A DNA stretch of 64,000 nt from JANWKA01 sp035533815 (GTDB taxonomy: Bacteria; Bacteroidota; Bacteroidia; Chitinophagales; Chitinophagaceae), in assembly GCA_035533815.1 (NCBI GenBank), contig DATLTB010000056.1:62001-126000 (forward strand). Direction: 5' to 3'. Shown here in pieces: positions 36,372 to 46,697 of the stretch; position 1 is the stretch's first letter; every line of letters starts with the position of its first letter. The position numbers and the translations under genes were made by a program. The notes beneath the pieces were generated by a model. That model ran no database searches. It saw only the letters and a list, made by a program, of their open reading frames with translations, and had not been told where the DNA came from.

Positions 36372-37538
36372 TCACCAACCCATGGACCTCAGTATACCGG
36401 TCTGCATTCCCCTGAGTTCTGCGAGTCCGCGCATCCGGCCAATACAGGAATAACCCGGATTTGTGGAAACTGAAAGGTCGCTCAGCATCTGGTGTCCATG
36501 ATCTGGACGGAAAGGAATGGGGACATTCACCTGCTGGCGCATATCCAGGATTTCTTTCATAACAGCATATAAGTCAGTATCGCCTCCCAGATGGTCGGCT
36601 TCCACAAAGTTTCCATATGGATCCCTTTTGGTATTCCTAAAATGCACAAAATGAATCCTGGTCCCCAGGGCCCGGATCATTTCCACCAGATCATTATCGG
36701 GAGAAACTCCCAGGGATCCGGTACAAAAACAAATACCGTTGCTGGGATGGGGAACTGCATTGGTGATAAATTCCAGGTCTTCCCCGTCACTGACTATCCG
36801 CGGAAGGCCGAAAATGTCAAAAGGAGGGTCATCCGGATGGATGGCCATCCTGATGCCGAGTTCACCAGCCACAGGGACGACCTGGCTTAAAAAATATTTC
36901 AGATTTTCCCGAAGGGACTGATGATCCATTCCGTGATAGGCAGCCAGCTTATACCGCATTTTATCCAGGGTCATTTTTACCTCCCCCGGTATGCCGAACA
37001 TGATGACTGATGCCAGTTGATCAAGCTGACCGGGAGAATAACTGCTGTATTTTTTCTCCGCCTCCCGGATAACCGCATCGGTATAATCCGCCGAAGCATC
37101 CTTCCTTTTCAAAAGGAAAATATCGAATACGGCCAGATCCACCCTATTGAAATATAAAGCCTTGGAGCCATCCGGCATCCGGTAATCGAGGCTGGTCCTT
37201 GTCCAGTCATTGACCGGCATGAAATTATAGGTGACAATTCCGATCCCACAGGCAGAAATATTTTCCAGGGAGCGCTTGTATTTTTCTATATAAACTAAAT
37301 AATCGCCAGAACGTGTTTTAATATCCTCATGGACGGTCAGGCTTTCCACCACTGTCCAGGGAAACCCATGGGCAGAAAGCAATTCCTTCCTTTTCAGGAT
37401 TTCATTAACCGGCCAAATCTCCCCGTGGGGAATATGGTGCAAGGCGGTGACAATACCTTCAGCACCAGTTTGCCGGATATCCGCCAGGCTCACCGGGTCA
37501 TCAGGTCCGAACCATCTCCAGGTTTCAATCAGTTTCAT
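36372..37538 (-). CDS. uxuA: Mannonate dehydratase
   Basis: A 388-residue enzyme that dehydrates D-mannonate to 2-keto-3-deoxygluconate in glucuronate breakdown. The N-terminus KLIETWRWFGPDDPVSLADI and the blocks GAEGIVTALHHIPHGEIW, GIGIVTYNFMPVNDWTRT, RMAIHPDDPPFDIFGLPRIV, NGICFCTGSLGVSPDND and FVHFRNTKRDPYGNFVEADH are all UxuA signatures including metal ligands. The length matches E. coli UxuA (394). It converges with lacI 1, with two bases between the stop codons. Its place in a glucuronoxylan locus explains its role: it processes the uronic acid freed by GH115. Confidence 0.97.
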   Translation of the reverse strand: MKLIETWRWFGPDDPVSLADIRQTGAEGIVTALHHIPHGEIWPVNEILKRKELLSAHGFPWTVVESLTVHEDIKTRSGDYLVYIEKYKRSLENISACGIGIVTYNFMPVNDWTRTSLDYRMPDGSKALYFNRVDLAVFDIFLLKRKDASADYTDAVIREAEKKYSSYSPGQLDQLASVIMFGIPGEVKMTLDKMRYKLAAYHGMDHQSLRENLKYFLSQVVPVAGELGIRMAIHPDDPPFDIFGLPRIVSDGEDLEFITNAVPHPSNGICFCTGSLGVSPDNDLVEMIRALGTRIHFVHFRNTKRDPYGNFVEADHLGGDTDLYAVMKEILDMRQQVNVPIPFRPDHGHQMLSDLSVSTNPGYSCIGRMRGLAELRGMQTGILRSMGW

Positions 37539-38642
37539 AGTTAAATTAATCGGGTCAGTAATAAAAAAAACATAATTTAAATCCCCAGCTTGTTCTGCAT
37601 CACGATAAAAAAGCCCTGTCGTTTTTTGCTAAAATATTGATTTGCATATAAATTTTAATCAGACAACTAATAATTTTAATTCGTTAATGTAAAATTGTTC
37701 TTTTTGTTCAGTTAAAGGAGAAAGGACAATTAAAATATTTAAAATCGGACTTCCTCTTCTCATTTGAGACTAAATCATATTATTGATTTAAAAGTATAAT
37801 ACGAACTAATATTTCCAAGAACAATATGCTGGGAATAAAGGTATAATTATTAAAATCATTAAGATTAATTACCGACTCCTGCTAAAACAAAATCAAGCAC
37901 ATCGTTTCTGTTTTCCGCATTTGCCCGAAATTAAACATGGCTCCCTATTGACTAATAAAAGGAAAGCGAAATAATTTTATATTAAAAAGAAGGATATCCG
38001 GAGAAGCGATTATTCGCTGCCCCCCCGGCTGAAAACCGAGTTCCCGCTTTTTTCAGGTTCCTTGATTCACAAAGAAGCTATAGCTAGCGCCATAGCGGCC
38101 CGGGTTCAGGTCAGTAAAATTGATTGTACAGTTAAACAGGGTGATAGAAAAAAGGTAGTAACCGCTTATGAAATAAAGAAAATCATCGTTGATACTCCCA
38201 TTATTTCCCCCGGTTTGCTAAAGACCCAAAGCGATATCTCAGGCTTAATTTTCCATTCAGGTGCTGGCTTAAGGGTATACAGCAATGATTACTTCCGATC
38301 GATATCTGCTTGCATTGGAAGAAGCTCAAAAAAAATCCAACGCTTACGGACAAATAACCGGGAACTGCCTGTAACAAATAGTTATTCAGGTTGACCTTGA
38401 TCCGCAAAAGGCTTATCCCTGCTGAAATAAGGGAAATGACGGAAAAATAAGGTTCAGGCTTTGATAAGGCTCTTTTAATGACACAGTAGCTTTGGCAAAT
38501 TTTATAAAAAGCTCCGGGGAACCGTTTCGGCTTTGTATTAAACCCGCAGATTTGTTGACCCATTGCAGCAGACAAGCCAAATATCCGAAGTAAATTCAAC
38601 ATGTTTGTGCTGAAGGAGGAGCTATGAATGCCTCATAAAAAA
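37539..38642. other. Long gene-poor gap between uxuA and the SDR gene
   Basis: About 1.1 kb. The first half is very AT-rich. From about 38060 two overlapping open frames on opposite strands occur (38062-38394 plus, 110 codons; 38201-38602 minus, 133 codons). Neither resembles a family I know and the composition is irregular. They may be remnants of a decayed gene. No tRNA-like cloverleaf was noticed. Confidence 0.5.
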
Positions 38643-38668
38643 ATACCCCGCTGAAATCAGCGGGGTAT
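38643..38668 (-). terminator. Rho-independent terminator after the SDR gene
   Basis: A perfect 12-base stem, ATACCCCGCTGA / TCAGCGGGGTAT, with a two-base centre is followed on the minus strand by a T tract (AAAAAAA on plus at about 38637). It lies 55 bases past the SDR stop. Confidence 0.92.
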
Positions 38669-38722
38669 CCATTTAACCTTAATATAACCCGCCAGGGACG
38701 GGCATTAGACCCACATAGATAA

Positions 38723-39541
38723 TTAAACCCCTGAAAAGACATGAAATCCTCCATCTACGCAGATGATCTCCCCACTGACAAAAGAGGATGCATCTGAAAG
38801 CAACCAGAGTAATGTGCCGACCAGTTCCTCCGGCTGTCCAAAGCGGCGGAAGGGCGTATTCCGAATAACGGTTTCACCCCTTTCCGTGAAGGATCCATCC
38901 CCGTTAGTCAACAGGGATTTATTCTGCTTGGTAATGAAAAATCCTGGAGCAATCGCATTGATCCGTATCCTGTCCCCATACCGGTTTGCCAGTTCCACCG
39001 CCATCCACCGGGTGAAATTATCTACACCCGCCTTAGCCATGGAATAGCCAAGCACCCTGGTGATGGCCATCCGTGCAGCCATCGAAGAAATATTAATAAT
39101 ACTGGCTTTTTGCCCGGCAATATGCTGAATAAAGATCAGGGAAGGCAGGATGGTACCAAACAGATTCAGATCAAAAGCCTCCCGCATGGCTGAAGTCTTA
39201 ATCCCGAAAACATCTTCATGAGGCTCCAGTACTGCCGCTGGGATATTACCGCCGGCTGCATTGACGAGTCCATCAATATGCCCGGTTTTCTCCAGTATGA
39301 TCCCGCAGGCTTTTTTTAAGTCCTCTTCAACCAGTACATCCGCCCGGACAAAAAATGCATTTTGTCCCCCTTGCTGCAGCTTCCCTGCCTGCTCAGTACC
39401 CGCACATTCATTTCTGCCAATAATTACAGCCGTACCTCCGGCTTTACAAATACCGTTTACAAAAGCATTCCCCAATATACCTGTACCTCCGGTAACTATA
39501 ATTACCTTGTCCTGCAATGATAATAGGTCCACTTTAAGCAT
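38723..39541 (-). CDS. SDR oxidoreductase, probable D-mannonate oxidoreductase (fructuronate reductase)
   Basis: A 272-residue short-chain dehydrogenase. The NAD(P) site is VIIVTGGTGILGNAFVNG, the structural motif is LVNAAGGN, and the catalytic triad is in INISSMAARM and YSMAKAGVDN (Ser, Tyr-x-x-x-Lys). The sequence pattern and length fit the SDR-type mannonate oxidoreductase known in Bacillus, which converts fructuronate to mannonate, and uxuA is the nearest gene downstream on the same strand. Substrate is inferred from that context. I chose ATG 39541; a TTG at 39559 would add six residues. An exact copy of the lacI-region 15-mer lies 129 bases upstream of the start, suggesting co-regulation. 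A strong terminator follows. Confidence 0.85.
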   Translation of the reverse strand: MLKVDLLSLQDKVIIVTGGTGILGNAFVNGICKAGGTAVIIGRNECAGTEQAGKLQQGGQNAFFVRADVLVEEDLKKACGIILEKTGHIDGLVNAAGGNIPAAVLEPHEDVFGIKTSAMREAFDLNLFGTILPSLIFIQHIAGQKASIINISSMAARMAITRVLGYSMAKAGVDNFTRWMAVELANRYGDRIRINAIAPGFFITKQNKSLLTNGDGSFTERGETVIRNTPFRRFGQPEELVGTLLWLLSDASSFVSGEIICVDGGFHVFSGV

Positions 39542-39669
39542 TTTAATTATCGCGTGCAAACACAGCCACTAACTCGTTTCAGAAACGATAAGTCAATATA
39601 ATCAATCAAAATAAATACATTAAGGGAACAAATAAAAACACAAATGCACCGATTAAAGACATTGAATGA

Positions 39670-39684
39670 ACTACAACGTTTGAA
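39670..39684. promoter_or_regulatory. Operator-like 15-mer upstream of the SDR gene
   Basis: ACTACAACGTTTGAA is identical to the site at 35281-35295 beside lacI 1. An additional CGTTTC-A-GAAACG inverted repeat at 39575-39587 lies between it and the SDR start. It is probably bound by lacI 1 product. Confidence 0.55.
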
Positions 39685-39779
39685 GTTAAATAATATATGG
39701 GGACAAACGGTAAGAACAGTTGATTTGGCTGAAAACATCAGCCATTTCGGGCTAAAGCCGTTCCCTTAGCGACGCTAAT

Positions 39780-40895
39780 TCACTTTTCGCTGAATGCGGC
39801 CAATGCAGCAAAAAAATCCGGTTTCTTATTGTATGCGGAATCAAATAAGGTAGGACTATCATTATTTCCCATTTTATCGATCCAGCTGTCCAGGGTACCC
39901 ACGTTCCAAAAAGTCACCCCGAACTGCTGGGCAGCAGGAACATTGCGCCGGAATGATTCAATGGCATATTTCACTTTTTCCGCCTGCTGTTCCAGCAGGG
40001 ACGGATTTATGATAAAACCCGGTACATTGGAAGGGTTGACCTTGACATCCATTTCTGAAATTCTGATCAGCAATCCTGTGGCTGCAACCATTTTAAATGC
40101 ATTATCAATCCCGCTGTCAGGGGTATTTATGCTGATATGCATCTGCATTCCCAGACCGTCAATGGGGATATTTGCCGCTTTCAGCCGATTGACGATGGCA
40201 ATCAGTGAATCCAGTTTACGGGGATTGGTTTCCTGATTGTAATCATTCAGGAATAATTTTGCTGAACTGTCCGCGGCATGCGCATATTGGAACGCCCTGG
40301 CAATATACCCCGGTCCAAGGTATTGCCCCCAGTAAAAAAAACTATTCCCTGATAACCCGGTACGAATAAGCCCGTTGTCGTCAACAGGTTCGTTGATCAC
40401 ATCCCAGGCATGGACCTTATCCTTGTAATGATCAATCATTGAAGTAATAAATGTTTTCATGGCATTTTCCACCATGGAAGAATCTATTTTACCATCGGGT
40501 CCCTTCAGTGAAGTCAGATAATTGGTGTTGTCATTCTGATACCAGCAAAGGGTATGCCCATACACATTCAATCCGTCCTTTTCACATAAGGCAAGCAGCT
40601 CATCTGCCCTGCTGAAATTTAGGCTGCCGTCATTTTGCATGATGGCCCCGTTTTTCATTTCATACTCAAAGGTGACATTGCTGAACTGGGTTTTGACGAT
40701 ATTGGCATACACGCTGTTATCATTCATAGGGCCGTACCCAATGGCTACGCCTATTGGGAATCCTGCCGCCTGCTTTAAGGTTTCACCGGTATCCGGCGTT
40801 TGTTTCCCCAATTGAGTTGCCATCCCCGGAGGATGCGCACTGCAGCTGATAAACAGCGCGATGCCTATAAATACCGGATAATAAAAACGCTTCAT
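39780..40895 (-). CDS. Glycoside hydrolase family 10 endo-1,4-beta-xylanase, lipoprotein
   Basis: A 371-residue xylanase with a lipoprotein signal (IGIALFISCSA, Cys18), so probably membrane-anchored. The GH10 TIM barrel shows VTFEYEMKNGAIMQNDG, VYGHTLCWYQND, the acid/base Glu in AWDVINEPVDDNG (E169), GMQMHISINTPD and the nucleophile Glu in RISEMDVKVNPSN (E281). It cuts the xylan backbone internally. It starts 20 bases after the GH3 gene and is co-transcribed with it. Confidence 0.96.
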   Translation of the reverse strand: MKRFYYPVFIGIALFISCSAHPPGMATQLGKQTPDTGETLKQAAGFPIGVAIGYGPMNDNSVYANIVKTQFSNVTFEYEMKNGAIMQNDGSLNFSRADELLALCEKDGLNVYGHTLCWYQNDNTNYLTSLKGPDGKIDSSMVENAMKTFITSMIDHYKDKVHAWDVINEPVDDNGLIRTGLSGNSFFYWGQYLGPGYIARAFQYAHAADSSAKLFLNDYNQETNPRKLDSLIAIVNRLKAANIPIDGLGMQMHISINTPDSGIDNAFKMVAATGLLIRISEMDVKVNPSNVPGFIINPSLLEQQAEKVKYAIESFRRNVPAAQQFGVTFWNVGTLDSWIDKMGNNDSPTLFDSAYNKKPDFFAALAAFSEK

Positions 40896-40915
40896 ATTGT
40901 TGAAATTTGATCTGT

Positions 40916-43102
40916 TTATCGGACTTTAAGCACAGCAGTCGCCGGCGGGGCAATCCCCAGATCCAGACTCCGCTGGATTGGTGTTGAGCCTGCAATATAG
41001 ATTTTATAGTCCCCTTTCTCCACTACTGATTTACCTGCATCATTGACAACGGCCAGTTCAGCGGGACCAATGGTAAATCTCACCAGGGTGGAACCACCGG
41101 GTTCCAGACTTACCCGCTTAAACCCTTTCAATGAAAATAACGGGGTGGCAAATGAACCTGTTGGAGCGGTGATATACAGTTCAACCACATCTGCGGATCC
41201 GTATTTCCCGTCATTACCGATGGTTGCCGTGGCTGTTACCGATTGATCAGGGTTAACCGTGGAGGAGGAAAGCCGGAGCCCTGAATAAGTGAAATGGCCA
41301 TAACTCAGCCCATATCCGAAAGGGAACAATGGAACCGCCTTCATGAAACGGTAGGTCCGGCCAGCCATGGAATAATCCTGAAAAGGAGGAATCTGATCCA
41401 GGGATTGCGGAAAGGTTACCGGCAGTTTTCCCGAAGGACTGACTTTCCCAAATACAATATCGGCCACAGCATGACCCCCTTCCTCGCCAGGATACCAGAC
41501 CAGCAACACTGCGTCAGATAAGCTATCCACCTCAGCCAGGTTCATTGGGCTGCCCCCGGTGATGATGGTGATCACCGGCTTTTTATTCCCCTTCCTTATT
41601 TTCCGTAAAAAATCAATCTGGTTCTGAGGCAGGTTATAATCCAGCCGGTCTCCGAAGGAAGCCGAGGCTATGGATTCTCCTTCCTCCCCTTCAAGCAATC
41701 CGGAAATACCCAACACGACAAAACTGACATCGGCTCCCTGGACTCCGGAAATGGTCCAGTCCGTAGGATTCACATTAGGCCGATCCAGCAGTATGCCTTG
41801 TTTATATTGCATCTGGCTTCCCGGGGCTATGCCGGATGCAAGCCCTTCCAGGATAGTCACCATTTTATCGTTAATCCCGTAATAATTTCCCATCAGTACA
41901 TCCGTATTAGAGGCATTCGGACCCGTCACATAATACGTAGAAAGATTGTTTTTCAATGGCAGTACTCCGTCATTCTTTAAAAGGACAATGGATTCATCTG
42001 CGGCTTTCCTCGCCAGGGCCCGGTGGGCTGGACTGTTTATGGCATCTGTGCCAATGGTGTCATAGGGATCTGTCCCAGCCGGATCCAGGATGCCCAGCCG
42101 GAAACGGATCCTCAGCAGGGTCGCCAGCGAACTGTCCACGAGCTGTTCAGTGACCAGGCCGTCTTTCACAGCCTTGTCCAGTTGCATATAGGTGTTTCCG
42201 CAGTTCAGGTTCACATCATGCTTTAAGGCAGCTGCGGCTGCCTCCTCCCCGGTATTCACATAATGATGGGTCTGGTACATATCGGCGATGGCATCGCAGT
42301 CTGAAGTGACATATCCAGTAAATCCCCATCTGTGGCGGAGGACATCCTGGAGCAAAAAAGTATTGGCACAACAGGGTTCGCCATTGGTACTGTTGTAAGC
42401 ACACATCACTCCTGCAACACCAGCTTTGACCAGGGCCCTGAATGCGGGCAAATAGGTTCCAAAGAGATCCTGCTGGGAAACCACCGCATTAAATACATGC
42501 CGGAGTCTTTCCGGACCGCTATGTACTGCAAAATGCTTGGCACATGCTGCTGCCTTGAGGTACTTTGGATTATTGCCCTGCAGACCTGTTACAAAGGCCA
42601 CCCCCATGCGGGAAGTGAGATAGGGATCCTCTCCATAGGTTTCCTGCCCCCTCCCCCACCTGGGGTCACGGAATATATTGATATTGGGACTCCAGAAGGT
42701 CAGTCCACCAAACTGCTGATGATACCCTTCCTTTATTGCCGCATTGTACATGGCCCTGGCCTCATCCGAAATGGCACTCGCTTCTTCGTACAGCAGGCTA
42801 TCATCAAATGTAGCTCCCAGGCCGATAGCCTGGGGAAAAATGGTGGCTACACCTGAACGGGCTACGCCATGCAGCCCCTCATTCCACCAGTTATACGCAG
42901 GGATTTGCAGGCGGGGAATTGCCGGACTATTGAAAAGCAACTGGCTGGTTTTTTCCTTTAACGTCATCCTCGAGATCAGGTCCTGCACCCGTTTGTCAAT
43001 CGGCTGGCCCGGGTCAAGGTAAACTGCCGGACTTTGCGCCTGAACCGTCAGGGAAAATAAACCGAGTACCAGGGGCAATAATAGAGAGAGGAGATTTCTC
43101 AT
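40916..43102 (-). CDS. Glycoside hydrolase family 3, probable xylan 1,4-beta-xylosidase
   Basis: A 728-residue exported GH3 enzyme (signal LLPLVLGLFSLTVQAQ). The N-terminal barrel has YNWWNEGLHGVARSGVATIF, SPNINIFRDPRWGRGQETYG, KAAACAKHFAVHSGPE and the nucleophile in YVTSDCDAI (D268). The alpha/beta sandwich and C-terminal fibronectin-like domain follow (VVELYITAPTGSFATPL). The WNEGLHGVAR and DPRWGRGQETYGEDP blocks are typical of the xylosidase branch. It trims xylooligosaccharides made by GH10. It is divergent from lacI 2 across 156 bases. Confidence 0.93.
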   Translation of the reverse strand: MRNLLSLLLPLVLGLFSLTVQAQSPAVYLDPGQPIDKRVQDLISRMTLKEKTSQLLFNSPAIPRLQIPAYNWWNEGLHGVARSGVATIFPQAIGLGATFDDSLLYEEASAISDEARAMYNAAIKEGYHQQFGGLTFWSPNINIFRDPRWGRGQETYGEDPYLTSRMGVAFVTGLQGNNPKYLKAAACAKHFAVHSGPERLRHVFNAVVSQQDLFGTYLPAFRALVKAGVAGVMCAYNSTNGEPCCANTFLLQDVLRHRWGFTGYVTSDCDAIADMYQTHHYVNTGEEAAAAALKHDVNLNCGNTYMQLDKAVKDGLVTEQLVDSSLATLLRIRFRLGILDPAGTDPYDTIGTDAINSPAHRALARKAADESIVLLKNDGVLPLKNNLSTYYVTGPNASNTDVLMGNYYGINDKMVTILEGLASGIAPGSQMQYKQGILLDRPNVNPTDWTISGVQGADVSFVVLGISGLLEGEEGESIASASFGDRLDYNLPQNQIDFLRKIRKGNKKPVITIITGGSPMNLAEVDSLSDAVLLVWYPGEEGGHAVADIVFGKVSPSGKLPVTFPQSLDQIPPFQDYSMAGRTYRFMKAVPLFPFGYGLSYGHFTYSGLRLSSSTVNPDQSVTATATIGNDGKYGSADVVELYITAPTGSFATPLFSLKGFKRVSLEPGGSTLVRFTIGPAELAVVNDAGKSVVEKGDYKIYIAGSTPIQRSLDLGIAPPATAVLKVR

Positions 43103-43258
43103 AAAATATTTATTATGAATAGTTTATATAATTTCAATAATGGAGTCGCCATATTATGGGGTCGTAAATTTAATTAAGAATTCCGAAAATACAACCGATT
43201 GCATGCCATTTTTAGGAAAGGGAGTAATTTCATGCTTAGGAACCGGTAAAAGCCTGAC

Positions 43259-44287
43259 ATGAAAAAAAATAGAGAAATTACTATTTATGACCTGGCCAGA
43301 ACACTCAATATTTCCCCGGCCACTGTTAGCCGGGGACTGAGCGGGCACCCGGCTGTAAGTAAAAAAACCAAAACCAGGATATTCAAGCTGGCTTCACAAA
43401 TGGACTACCGGTCCAATACCTTTGCCAGCAATCTGCGCCGCCAGAATACCCGGACCATTGGAGTGATCATCCCGAAGCTGAACAGCTTCTTTATGTCAGC
43501 TGTGATTGCAGGCATCGAAAAAGTGGCTAATCAGGCTGGTTACAACCTCATCATCAGCCAATCCCTGGAAACTGTGAAAAAAGAGTCAGCTAATGCCCAG
43601 ACCATGTACAGGAGCCGGGTTGACGGAATGTTGGTTTCCCTGGCATATGACACGGAAAACCTGGCACATTTCGAACCTTTCTTTAAAAGAGGCATACCCG
43701 TTTACTTTTTTGATCGGGTAATGGACCATGAATCGTCCACCAGTATTATCATCGACAATTTCAAAGCGGGGTATGAGGCTACGGCACACCTGATCGGTCA
43801 GGGATGCAAACGGATCGTGCATGTGACTGCAAACCATAAGCGCAATGTGTATACGGATCGACTGGCCGGATACAGAAAAGCGCTGGAAGATCATGGTATT
43901 GGGGAAGAAAGCATCCTGATCATTGAAAAGGACCTCAGCGAACAGGCAGGAATTTCGGCGGCTAACCGCATTATGCAGATGTCTCCAAAACCGGACGGTA
44001 TTTTCCTGGTCAATGATTCCTGGGCAGCCCATTGCATGATCACCTTAAGACAGGCAGGTTACCGCATACCGGAAAATATCGCCGTGGTGGGCTTTAACAA
44101 TGATCCGATCAGCCGTATTGTTTATCCTGCCTTAACTACGGTTAATTACCCAGGTGAAGAAATGGGAACCATCATCACCAGGAACCTGATCAATAACCTG
44201 AAAGGCCTGGAAGAAGGCAAATTAACTAATACCATTATCATGAAATCGGGACTGATCATCCGGGATTCCTCTCAAAGGATAAAGTAA
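43259..44287 (+). CDS. LacI-family transcriptional regulator 2
   Basis: A 342-residue regulator with the helix-turn-helix ITIYDLARTLNISPATVSRG and hinge YRSNTFASNLRRQNT, then the sugar-binding-type effector domain (TIGVIIPKLNSFFMSAVIAG, RVDGMLVSLAYDT, then IAVVGFNNDPISRIVYPALT). It is divergent from the GH3-GH10 operon and probably controls it; an AACCGGT segment lies 18 bases before its start and could be part of an operator. It is related to but distinct from lacI 1. Confidence 0.94.
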   Translation: MKKNREITIYDLARTLNISPATVSRGLSGHPAVSKKTKTRIFKLASQMDYRSNTFASNLRRQNTRTIGVIIPKLNSFFMSAVIAGIEKVANQAGYNLIISQSLETVKKESANAQTMYRSRVDGMLVSLAYDTENLAHFEPFFKRGIPVYFFDRVMDHESSTSIIIDNFKAGYEATAHLIGQGCKRIVHVTANHKRNVYTDRLAGYRKALEDHGIGEESILIIEKDLSEQAGISAANRIMQMSPKPDGIFLVNDSWAAHCMITLRQAGYRIPENIAVVGFNNDPISRIVYPALTTVNYPGEEMGTIITRNLINNLKGLEEGKLTNTIIMKSGLIIRDSSQRIK

Positions 44288-44495
44288 TATCAACAAAGGG
44301 TTAGTTTAATATATCATCCCGCTAGGATTGACTTGTCATCCAAATGCTTTTATCATGGTCAGGGACAAAAACAAGGTGGAGGAGGGGAGAATATAAACTC
44401 AGAACTCCTCAAAAAAGCCGTCCTACATGGCTTCATAGCCGCTATTGGCCTTCTTCACCCCGGGGCTATCGCGATGATAACTGTCAGGGACTTTA

Positions 44496-45266
44496 TCATT
44501 CTTTTCCCTTCCCTGCATTCAGGAAGGGTTTCAGCAGGTCAATGGGAATCGGGAAGATCGTGGTGGAATTCCTATCCGTAGCGATTTCCTTCAATGTCTG
44601 CAGGTAGCGGAGGGTAAGCGCGCTGGGCTGTTCACTGAGAATCCTGGCTGCATCCGCAAGGCGCTGGGAAGCCTGGAATTCCCCCTCTGCTGAAATCACT
44701 TTTGACCGGCGTTCTCTTTCGGCTTCTGCCTGCTTGGCCATGGCGCGTTGCATCTCCTGAGGCAGGTCAATTTGTTTGACCTCCACATTGGAAACCTTTA
44801 TGCCCCAGGGTTCTGTATGGGCATCTATGATTTGCTGAAGCTTCAGGTTGATCTTCTCCCGCTGGGAAAGCAGATCGTCCAATTCGGATTGACCGAGAAC
44901 GCTCCGCAGGGTAGTTTGAGAAAGCTGGGAAGCAGCAAAAAGATAATTTTCCACATCCACGATCGCTTTTTGCGGTTCAATCACCCGGAAATAAACTACT
45001 GCGCTTACCTTGATGGATACATTATCCTGAGTGATGATATCCTGGGTGGGTACATCCATGACAACCGTTCTCAGGCTCACCCGGACCATCTTATCTACAA
45101 TGGGGATGAGCACAATGATCCCCGGTCCCTTTATGCCTCCACTGATCAACCGTCCGAGCCGGAAGATCACAGCACGCTCATATTCCCGAAGTACCTTGAT
45201 GGAGCCAGCCAGGATAAAAATGACAAAAATGACTATGACGAACACGAGGATAGAAAAGGATTCCAT
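44496..45266 (-). CDS. Slipin (SPFH/band 7, stomatin-like) membrane protein
   Basis: A 256-residue protein with one N-terminal membrane segment ([19 protein letters not shown]) and an SPFH domain ([56 protein letters not shown]). A charged coiled coil follows ([20 protein letters not shown]). It is a membrane-scaffold protein of the stomatin type. I chose ATG 45266, 10 bases after the nfeD stop; the longer frame from 45299 overlaps nfeD. Pairing with an NfeD protease is the classic stomatin operon. Confidence 0.92.
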   Translation of the reverse strand: MESFSILVFVIVIFVIFILAGSIKVLREYERAVIFRLGRLISGGIKGPGIIVLIPIVDKMVRVSLRTVVMDVPTQDIITQDNVSIKVSAVVYFRVIEPQKAIVDVENYLFAASQLSQTTLRSVLGQSELDDLLSQREKINLKLQQIIDAHTEPWGIKVSNVEVKQIDLPQEMQRAMAKQAEAERERRSKVISAEGEFQASQRLADAARILSEQPSALTLRYLQTLKEIATDRNSTTIFPIPIDLLKPFLNAGKGKE

Positions 45267-45276
45267 AAATCTTTTT

Positions 45277-46581
45277 TTAGTTATTAATAAGTTCGACAAA
45301 CAATTTAAGGTTCTTGATCGCGGTTACCTTGATCTTCGCATCCTTTTCTATCCTACCTGTGACGGATTGCGCGTTCCAGATTTCCCCATGAACCTGGACT
45401 GTTCCGTCCGGATCCATGGTCTCCCGGGCATTACCGGTTTCCCCGATCATCCCTTCTATTCCGGTAACAGGTTTAAGAAGCTGGGCCTTCAGGCCCATCC
45501 CGATGACAAAAATGAAAAATAAACCGGTGACAATGACGGAAGTGATGATGACGCTGAGGGATATCCGGATCACATCCAGGGATGAATCGGTCCGGATCAG
45601 CATCATGGAACCCAGAAACAAGGCAATGATCCCTCCGATCGCCAGAATCCCATGACTGGCAATTTTTATTTCCAGCACAAACAGGATGATGGCAAATATG
45701 ATCAGGGCCAGCCCGGCATAGTTAACCGGCAGGGTATTCATCGAATAAAAAGCCATGATCAGACATATCCCTCCGATTACTCCCGGAAAAATCGCACCCG
45801 GATTGAAAAATTCGAAAAGCACCCCGAAAATCCCGATTAGCAATAATACGTATGCAATGTTGGGGTCACTGAGGGCATAGAGGAATTTTTCACTGGGCTT
45901 CATGTCAATGGCAACAATGCGGGCATTCCTGGTATCCAGGGTAAGGGGACCGGAATTCAGCTGAACCGTTTTCCCGTCAATCTGCCTGAGCAGGTCCCGG
46001 GTATCTTTGGCAATCAGATCAATGACATGTAACTGGAGCGCCTCGCTGTCGGTAATGGAAACACTATTATGCACAGCCTGCTCGGCCCATTGAAAATCGC
46101 GGTTCCTTTTTTCTGCGATGGACCGGATAAAGGCCATGGCGTCATTGGTCACCTTTTCATTCATGATAGAATCATACCCGCCATGCAATTCTACCGGATG
46201 GGCAGCACCGATATTGGTTCCGGGCGCCATGGCAGCAATATTGGCAGCTATGGTTATGAACACTCCTGCAGAACCTGCATGCGCACCTCCAGGAGAAACA
46301 TATACGATAACCGGTACCCGAGATTCCAGGATATCACTGACAATACTTCGGGTTGACTCCAGCAGCCCGCCCGGGGTGTTGAGATGAATGATCAGGCATA
46401 CGGCTTTATTGCTTTCGGCGGATTTGATCCCCCGGTGTATATACCCCTGCGTTACAGGATTGATTTCCCCATCCAACTTTAAAGAGTAAACAGTTTGGGC
46501 AAAAGATGAAAGCGGAATGATAAATATAAAAAGGAAACCCAGAGAGCGTATTTTTTCCTGGATATGACCAATGAAAGACAC
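45277..46581 (-). CDS. NfeD family membrane serine protease (stomatin operon partner)
   Basis: A 434-residue protein. A signal or first membrane segment is followed by a ClpP-fold protease domain with [15 protein letters not shown], the catalytic Ser in [13 protein letters not shown] (S104) and Lys in [11 protein letters not shown] (K143), matching the Ser-Lys dyad of the archaeal stomatin-partner protease. A cluster of hydrophobic helices follows ([17 protein letters not shown], then [15 protein letters not shown]), then a C-terminal OB-fold NfeD domain ([20 protein letters not shown]). It cleaves stomatin-type proteins and precedes its slipin partner. Confidence 0.93.
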   Translation of the reverse strand: MSFIGHIQEKIRSLGFLFIFIIPLSSFAQTVYSLKLDGEINPVTQGYIHRGIKSAESNKAVCLIIHLNTPGGLLESTRSIVSDILESRVPVIVYVSPGGAHAGSAGVFITIAANIAAMAPGTNIGAAHPVELHGGYDSIMNEKVTNDAMAFIRSIAEKRNRDFQWAEQAVHNSVSITDSEALQLHVIDLIAKDTRDLLRQIDGKTVQLNSGPLTLDTRNARIVAIDMKPSEKFLYALSDPNIAYVLLLIGIFGVLFEFFNPGAIFPGVIGGICLIMAFYSMNTLPVNYAGLALIIFAIILFVLEIKIASHGILAIGGIIALFLGSMMLIRTDSSLDVIRISLSVIITSVIVTGLFFIFVIGMGLKAQLLKPVTGIEGMIGETGNARETMDPDGTVQVHGEIWNAQSVTGRIEKDAKIKVTAIKNLKLFVELINN

Positions 46582-46697
46582 AGGGAGAAATTTGAAAAAT
46601 AGTATACCGGACTGAAACCTGGGATTTTGCTTTTGCTAGCAGCAAGGAAAGATAATTAAATCCGGCGGTAAAAACAACTCTATAATGCATTGATTCA

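Noticed and set aside
39728..39745. GGCTGA-AAACA-TCAGCC hairpin past GH10
   Set aside because: Only a 6-base stem and no T tract on the minus strand, so too weak to call a terminator.
44333..44607. Two overlapping plus-strand frames of 82 and 87 codons after lacI 2
   Set aside because: They overlap each other and the 3' end of the slipin gene on the other strand, and match nothing known.
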